A stretch of 64,000 bases of DNA from Spodoptera frugiperda (Eukaryota; Arthropoda; Insecta; Lepidoptera; Noctuidae): the NCBI RefSeq assembly GCF_023101765.2, contig NC_064237.1, positions 5,489,649 to 5,553,648 on the forward strand. Reading direction: 5' to 3'. The notes beneath the pieces are model-generated. The model was not told where the DNA came from. It searched no databases and was given only the letters and a program-made list of their open reading frames with translations. Position 1 is the first letter of the stretch. Every line of letters starts with the position of its first letter. The position numbers and the translations under genes are program-made. Positions 58,722 to 64,000 of the stretch are shown piece by piece.

Positions 58722-58857
58722 GTACAGTTGCAAGTCAAGCTATCCATTCTGTCATATTATTTTCATTAGATTTTTGACTTTATATCGCAGTTATAAAGTT
58801 GAAAATCTAATAAATAATTTTGTCAGAAAGGGTAGCTTGACTTGCTGACGACTGTAC
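58722..58857. mobile_element. 136-bp MITE-like inverted repeat
   Basis: The left end GTACAGTTGCAAGTCAAGCT and the right end (complement of GTACAGTCGTCAGCAAGTCA) form inverted repeats of about 30 bp, with a small gap and an AT-rich centre. No coding capacity. Confidence 0.6.
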
Positions 58858-58894
58858 CTATACCTATGTATGTATAATATACAATTTGTTACAG

Positions 58895-58975
58895 GTTATA
58901 ACCAATATACCGAACGCAAGATTAGCAGACAGTACTCTAGGAATATCCTGTATAGTGCTACTTTTACTCATGCGT
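58895..58975 (+). CDS. SLC26 transporter, coding exon 4
   Basis: 27 codons (residues 180-206): VITNIPNARLADSTLGISCI followed by VLLLLMR, an amphipathic link and most of a membrane helix. Acceptor TTTGTTACAG, donor CGT/GTAAGT, phase 0. Confidence 0.85.
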
Positions 58976-60721
58976 GTAAGTATCACTTTAACCTCTATAT
59001 AGGGTGACTGGTAATTAGTGAACGATATTTAAACACGTGATTGTACTCATGATTACAAACAACTTTCCCAAAGAAACTTATTTGTTTACTCAATAGTTTT
59101 ATTTTTCAGTCACCCTATATAACATGGTCTTGCATAGAAAGGTATTTTAGATGACTAACAACGAATATGATACCTAACCAATAAAAAAGTTATGTATGCT
59201 ATCCAATTGCGTGGGTACCTAGAACTATAAACAGCTTTCTTATAATCATGAAAGATATAAATAATAATTACATTTAATAACGCGATAAAATTAAAATATG
59301 TACATAATATAATTTTCAGTTTCCCTCCTCACCACGTGAACTTATTAAATAGGTATACAAACAAAAGTATTTTAAATAATAATAAGTGATTGCACGTGAC
59401 CATGATACCTCTAGTTTAAACAGTATACCAATACCTACAGTTTCAGGAACATATAAATAATTCATTAATTAAAAAGTACACACAATAAACGCTGTGTCCA
59501 TATGTTTCGAAACGTATGTTTGCTATCAATTTGATCTGGTGCTGATATTACAAATAGTACATTTTTGTTCAACACATCTGTTGTTGTTTGCAATCGATGT
59601 TGTGTTCGTATTCCTTTGTGAACTACAATGCCACTTAATTTGATGTCAGAACATGGGCTTGTTGTTCCATCCGTCAGGAAACGTGATGTTCGTCTACATG
59701 ACATTATAAGTTCACGTTTTCCGAGATAAACAGAACACAAGGGTGATTATTGTATAGACAATAATGTACAAAGATGTTCAATATGAACAATGGGATCATG
59801 ATATAGACTGATATTGAATTTCATTCACTATGAGACGTGTTTGTTTAAAAAATGGCGACCTCGCAATGACTTTCATCATGTTACTTTACTTGTACAAGTG
59901 TGTGCTTTGAAGGTATTAAATATTCTTTAATACAGTGTTGTGTGTTGCTCATTATGCTAATTCGGAACAACTTTCGTTAACTTTTCACGGTTTATCATGT
60001 TTACGTCTTTTGTTTTAGTTTCGTGCGAATATTGCAGTTGTTTGCACTTGTTCGTTGTTCTTTTTTTATTATTAACTTCTGTTAAAACACGTGCTCTATA
60101 TATTGTAAAGAGTTATACTATGTATTTTAAGTGGATCGTTGAAGTTTTATTGTTTAAAGTAATGTCTTTTGCAAATAAAGTTATCTTTTCCATCACGTTC
60201 TTATTTAAATAGTAACGTGGTGGTTTCGGCAGTAATAAAAGAAGATGTCTTGTTCTTTTGAATAACTTTAATTACCTCTAATTATAAGGCGAGGTGCTAC
60301 ACAGACTACAAAATTAGTCTAATTTATCTTTCTATGTTAGGTATGTGAGCGTTGCATTCACCATATGTGATATTTACCTATATGCAATTGTATTTCAATT
60401 CATACCTTTTTATTTCTACAAGATAACTCTTGTATAGAGTAGTGTAGTTATGTGTCAATAGTGGCCAAATGAATGCCGAAGAACTCCCGAAAAATTATTC
60501 AAATTATAAATAATTCAAACAATATTATGACTTTAGAAAAATATTTAGGTATCATATATCTATTTGTGTTTTTTAAATTAATAGGACATTTTCATTGGTT
60601 GCGGCCTATATTTAATAGTACACGTCTTGTGACTTATTTGATGCTGATGAGATTTTAAGGTTCCAGGAAGGAGATGATATTAACTCCTATAAAATATGTT
60701 TAATGTTAACTTTTATTTCAG
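58976..60721 (+). other. SLC26 intron 4
   Basis: 1.75-kb intron, GT at 58976 and AG at 60720-60721. It carries a 126-bp inverted-repeat element at 58996-59121. The remainder is AT-rich, and frames of 60-90 codons inside show no domain. Confidence 0.8.
58996..59121. mobile_element. 126-bp MITE with 15-bp perfect inverted ends
   Basis: TATATAGGGTGACTG at 58996-59010 is exactly complementary to 59107-59121. Allowing TA target duplications, the element itself starts near AGGGTGACTG. The interior (GGTAATTAGTGAACGATATT, TAAACACGTG) is non-coding. Confidence 0.65.
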
Positions 60722-60885
60722 AAAATGAAAGACCTCAAGCTGCCAGCTAGTCAAAAAGGTTTGAAGAAAACTCTTTGGTTGCTCTCGACATCAAGAAACG
60801 CGATCGTGGTAGTAGGATGTTCCGTGGCCGCGTTTTTATTTGAGAAATACTCCACGCAACCGTTCAAACTAACTGGAACTGTCAA
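60722..60885 (+). CDS. SLC26 transporter, coding exon 5
   Basis: Residues 207-260 plus two bases of codon 261. It encodes a basic loop, KMKDLKLPASQKGLKKTLWL, then STSRNAIVVVGCSVAAFLFE, a membrane helix, and KYSTQPFKLTGTV. In this family a short helix followed by PFxLTGxV leads into the next loop. Acceptor TTTTATTTCAG, donor CAA/GTAAGT, phase 2. Confidence 0.9.
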
Positions 60886-62140
60886 GTAAGTATCCTTGAT
60901 TGTCAATTTAATTTAAAAAAAAGTTAATAAAATATAGCGTTCAGTTTTTCTAGCCTATTGTTGTTTCCTTGTGTTATTGTCTTGTTTAAATTAGGTTTTT
61001 TTATGAATAAGCGTGTTGGTTGGTTCATTAATTCATTGGACTTGTCGGAAAAAGCAATAAGTAAGAAGTCTCAAGTTCAATTCAAGTTTTTGTAAATATT
61101 CAATAATAACATAGTATCTGGATTTTTTTCCGATTTATGGTGATCGGATTACCCCTTTTATAAGGGACTAGAAGTTTTGTAGTGTTTACCAATTTTTCAC
61201 CAGTAAATTGGAATTGCCTTGTACTTTTATCTCTACTTACTCCGTGGGGATTTGAACATCATTATGTTTTGATTAAAAACAACATTAATAAAGGTAGCTT
61301 GTACACAAGGTATATTCGCAAAAACAAACACGCGAATATTAATCATGATATAACAAAGGTTTGCTATTATAAGTATTAAGTAGGTACATTACATTTCCTT
61401 ATTGAATGGTAGATGTCCTTCAAATTGACCGACATATTCAATTCACGAGGCAACTGATGCTAATATCAATTGCTACTGGTTTATGATCATGATATATTTG
61501 AGTTTTTTTTTTATGGAAATGAATGACAATGTTTTGAAAAAAAATGTGAAGAAGTGTGGTTGCGTTACGTAGGTATAATCTGTTTTAATAAATAGATAGT
61601 ACATATTATATGTACGTACTAATTAAACAGTCGGAAAAAATTACTGAAAAATTCAAAGCGAAAATCGACTTCATTCGCCAAAAGGTTGGCAACCTACTTG
61701 TAACTCCATTGGTGTTGCGAGTGTCTGATTGTTTACTAGCAAGTGATCTGTTTGCTAGTTTGTTGACATTATTCCTAAAAAAAAAAATATTCTTTTAAAA
61801 AACAAGCTTTTATACAAGTCAACATTTACGGTCATGCAAACTAAACATGTATAAAATATTTCAGCTCAATCAGTTAAAGATAGCTACTACAAAATTCCAC
61901 TTCACACACATACATTCATACTTATCTACATTACATACATATATTGGATGTTAAATATGTAGTTAATATAGAAACCCCTTACTATCTAGATCGATTCGAC
62001 ATTTTAGATTAGATAATATCGGGTCTTAATTTCCACCATTAAAGTGTATCCAGCACTTTTGTCTTTCTTCCCAACAATCTAGGCGCTGTGTTTAATAAAA
62101 ATAATTAAATCAAAGTAATACTGTATTTATCTTCTTACAG
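60886..62140 (+). other. SLC26 intron 5
   Basis: 1.25-kb intron, GT at 60886 and AG at 62139-62140. It contains a reverse-strand fragment of dispersed repeat A at about 61676-61765. Confidence 0.8.
61676..61765 (-). repeat. Dispersed lepidopteran repeat A, decayed fragment
   Basis: On the minus strand, CACTCGCAACACCAATGGAG, TTACAAGTAGGTTGCCAACC and TTTT align with the ACACCAGAGG...GTTGCCGGCCTTTT part of the family. Confidence 0.45.
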
Positions 62141-62295
62141 AGACGGCCTGCCCTCGCTGAGTTGGCCTCCGTTCCATACAGCCGTGAATGGCAGATACGT
62201 GGGCTTCATGGAGATGTGCTCAGACCTTGGCTCCTCGATATTCATAGTGCCTGTTATTGCTGTGCTAGGCAATGTTGCTATTGCTAAAGCTTTTG
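62141..62295 (+). CDS. SLC26 transporter, coding exon 6 (last in window)
   Basis: Completes Lys261 and encodes residues 262-312: DGLPSLSWPPFHTAVNGRYV, then GFMEMCSDLGSSIFIVPVIA and VLGNVAIAKAF. The loop GLPSxxxPPF and the helix ending in (V/I)PxxAxLxxVAIAKAF are typical of SLC26. The donor is TTTG/GTAAGT, leaving phase 1, so the next exon should complete the codon following AKAF. It must lie beyond position 64000. Confidence 0.9.
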
Positions 62296-64000
62296 GTAAG
62301 TAACATTTAAATACGTTTTTAATACATTTGTATTAACTTTTGTTAATTATAGTCTAAAGATATAAGTAGAGTCATATTGACATGTTCAACGCTGCGTCGT
62401 TAGTTACCAGATACCGGTAGTTAGCTTGGGCCTTGCCTTTAACAATTTTCTACCGGCGGCAGTCAAAAACTAATCAATTTTCGCCGCTTATTAAGTATCG
62501 TTGAATGGTATTTTATTAATCTGACTACAATTCCAATACATATTCTCGTAATATTAACCGCCGAAAATCTAATTGGAAACCTCCTATTCGGTTGTTGAAC
62601 TTATAACAAAAAGAATTACGAATGAGGCTGTTTGTAAATATATTTAAAACTTTAGTGCTGTAGTTTATAGAGTGCAGATTACCATAACATCAAGCGTTTT
62701 TATTATCCTCGTGTCGGTAAACTTCTAACCAACTGTAGAGCAATGCAATTGTTACTTTATTTAAAAAAAAATAGAATTCACATTTGCATATCACTATTAA
62801 TAAAGGGACAGAAATCTAAGGATATTAGTTTGGTCGGTAGATTGTATCATTGTTTTAACGCTATGACGTCATGAATTTCACCAATTGGCCCGTTAACCAC
62901 GACTAGCGAAGTCAGTCAAGTGCAACAGTTTAATTAATAGTATTTGTAATTAATTGTTTATTACATTTTCAGTAGGTGCTTGAACTGTATGATAACTAAT
63001 TTTTATTTGTTTTGGTACAAGTCACACGCAGTTTTAGCACCTAAAAATTTTAAAAATGGAGTCTTTGTAATAATAACACACTAAATTATATAAAAGCGAA
63101 CAATATTTTTAATTTAAACTAACTGACCCGTCGGTCTAGCCAATCTCGAGTTTTAAGAAGACTAAAGAACATCAATTCATTTTTATATATAAAGACGGTT
63201 TTATTAAGCCTACTCCGTATGTTTGAGTCAAAAGAAATTAGAATTTTTGTACACACTCTTAATTTGAAGATTACTCATAAATGGGTCAGTATACAATAAT
63301 TATAATGTATTTCTTTCTACAAACATCTCCATTAGCGATGTCAAACGAAATGGCTTGATAGAATGGAGCTAGGTAAACATAAAGATTTTTTTTTAATGTT
63401 TTTATGTTTGCTTTTAATTGTCGTTTTATGACAATAACCTAACATCGACCTCGAATTAGCAATAATAAATAATAGTCACCATTTGCAATGAATAGCCATA
63501 AAACAATTTTATTAATTATTAAGTTTAATTGTTTGACTATCATTACTATAAACTGGGGTCTATTATATTAAAAGTCATGCGCAGTTTGTAGGTAAGGGAT
63601 TGTGGTTTATTACCATATTGTGTAGCCTTGACATTTTTAAAAGTTTAAACTGTTGTGTTAAAGTTAATCTTTACCAACTTGTAATGCAAAATATATTAAA
63701 AATATCAAGTTGTGTGCAAGTATGACGTGCGAATAGTTTTTCTTTTTTTGGTTTAGTAAATGACAAGTTGCATCAAGCATGCGGAATGATACGGAAGCTT
63801 AAGCACGGTTATTCTACTGACATTAAAATAAAATTAACTACAAAACCAAAATTCATTGGAATAGTTTCACAATAAATAAATTATTAAACGTATTTATGTA
63901 ACTACGATTTGACTTGGTTGGCGCGGTGGCTATGCAACTGGCTGCTGTGCAACGTGTAGCTGGTTAAATTCCCGCACGAAGCAACTCTTTGTGTGTTCCA
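62296..64000 (+). other. SLC26 intron 6 (start)
   Basis: The donor is at 62296; no acceptor continuing the frame was found before the window ends. AT-rich, no gene inside. A SINE family-2 copy lies at the very end. Confidence 0.7.
63916..64000 (+). repeat. tRNA-derived SINE (family 2), cut by window edge
   Basis: GGTTGGCGCGGTGGCTATGC, GCTGTGCAACGTGTAGCTGG and GAAGCAACTCTTTGTGTG carry the family-2 tRNA-like head. The B box is altered (GGTTAAATTCC). The body continues outside the window. Confidence 0.65.

Larger units (their letters stand above)
58295..58894 (+). other. SLC26 intron 3 with SINE and MITE
   Basis: 600-bp intron, GT at 58295 and AG at 58893-58894. It holds a SINE family-1 tail (58322-58453) and a small inverted-repeat element (58722-58857). 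Confidence 0.8.

Overview
The window reads as AT-rich (roughly one-third GC by eye) nuclear DNA of a moth, most likely a noctuid. The grounds are intron-split genes with GT-AG junctions, an insect-type SLC26 transporter, stand-alone cathepsin-propeptide (I29) inhibitor genes of the kind known from silkworm, and many dispersed repeats typical of Lepidoptera. These repeats are two tRNA-derived SINE families, R1-clade LINE tails ending in A-rich tracts, a Helitron with canonical ends, Tc1/mariner and possible piggyBac remnants, and MITEs. The species call is an inference from repeat content, not from a search.

Layout. 1-18.4 kb: gene-poor, with scattered SINE, LINE and MITE copies and no recognisable host gene. 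18.4-18.8 kb: a diverged tandem repeat. 18.8-23.0 kb: a tandem duplication carrying two small secreted I29 inhibitor genes. The first is intact (120 aa). The second has a frame-shifted C-terminus, and a 5'-truncated R1-like LINE sits in its upstream copy. 23-31 kb: repeats, including a second MITE copy, an AACTTGGCA-rich inverted repeat and a perfect hairpin. 30.9-32.5 kb: a composite repeat block with a 418-bp near-perfect fold-back. 32.77 and 36.5 kb: two candidate promoters with 5' exons, each ending in a strong splice donor. 38.6-39.3 kb: a Jockey-like LINE end. 39.77-42.52 kb: a 2.76-kb near-perfect palindrome made of two inverted Tc1-like elements, flanked by TA on both sides. 46.7 kb: a 388-bp Helitron. 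50.4 kb: a 526-bp internally deleted mariner-like element. 53 kb: a degenerate piggyBac-like fragment.

54.6 kb to the right edge: the 5' part of an SLC26 (sulfate/anion permease) gene on the + strand. Six coding exons with consistent phases give 312 residues of the membrane domain. The rest of the membrane domain and the STAS domain lie outside the window. Its introns carry further SINEs, a LINE tail and two small MITEs.

Functional links: the two I29 genes share promoter architecture (TATA box 29 bp from a TCAG initiator) and a conserved AATAAA, so they probably began under the same control. The candidate upstream exons at 32.8 and 36.5 kb may serve the SLC26 gene, but only transcripts can show that. 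No operon, CRISPR array or other prokaryotic feature is present.
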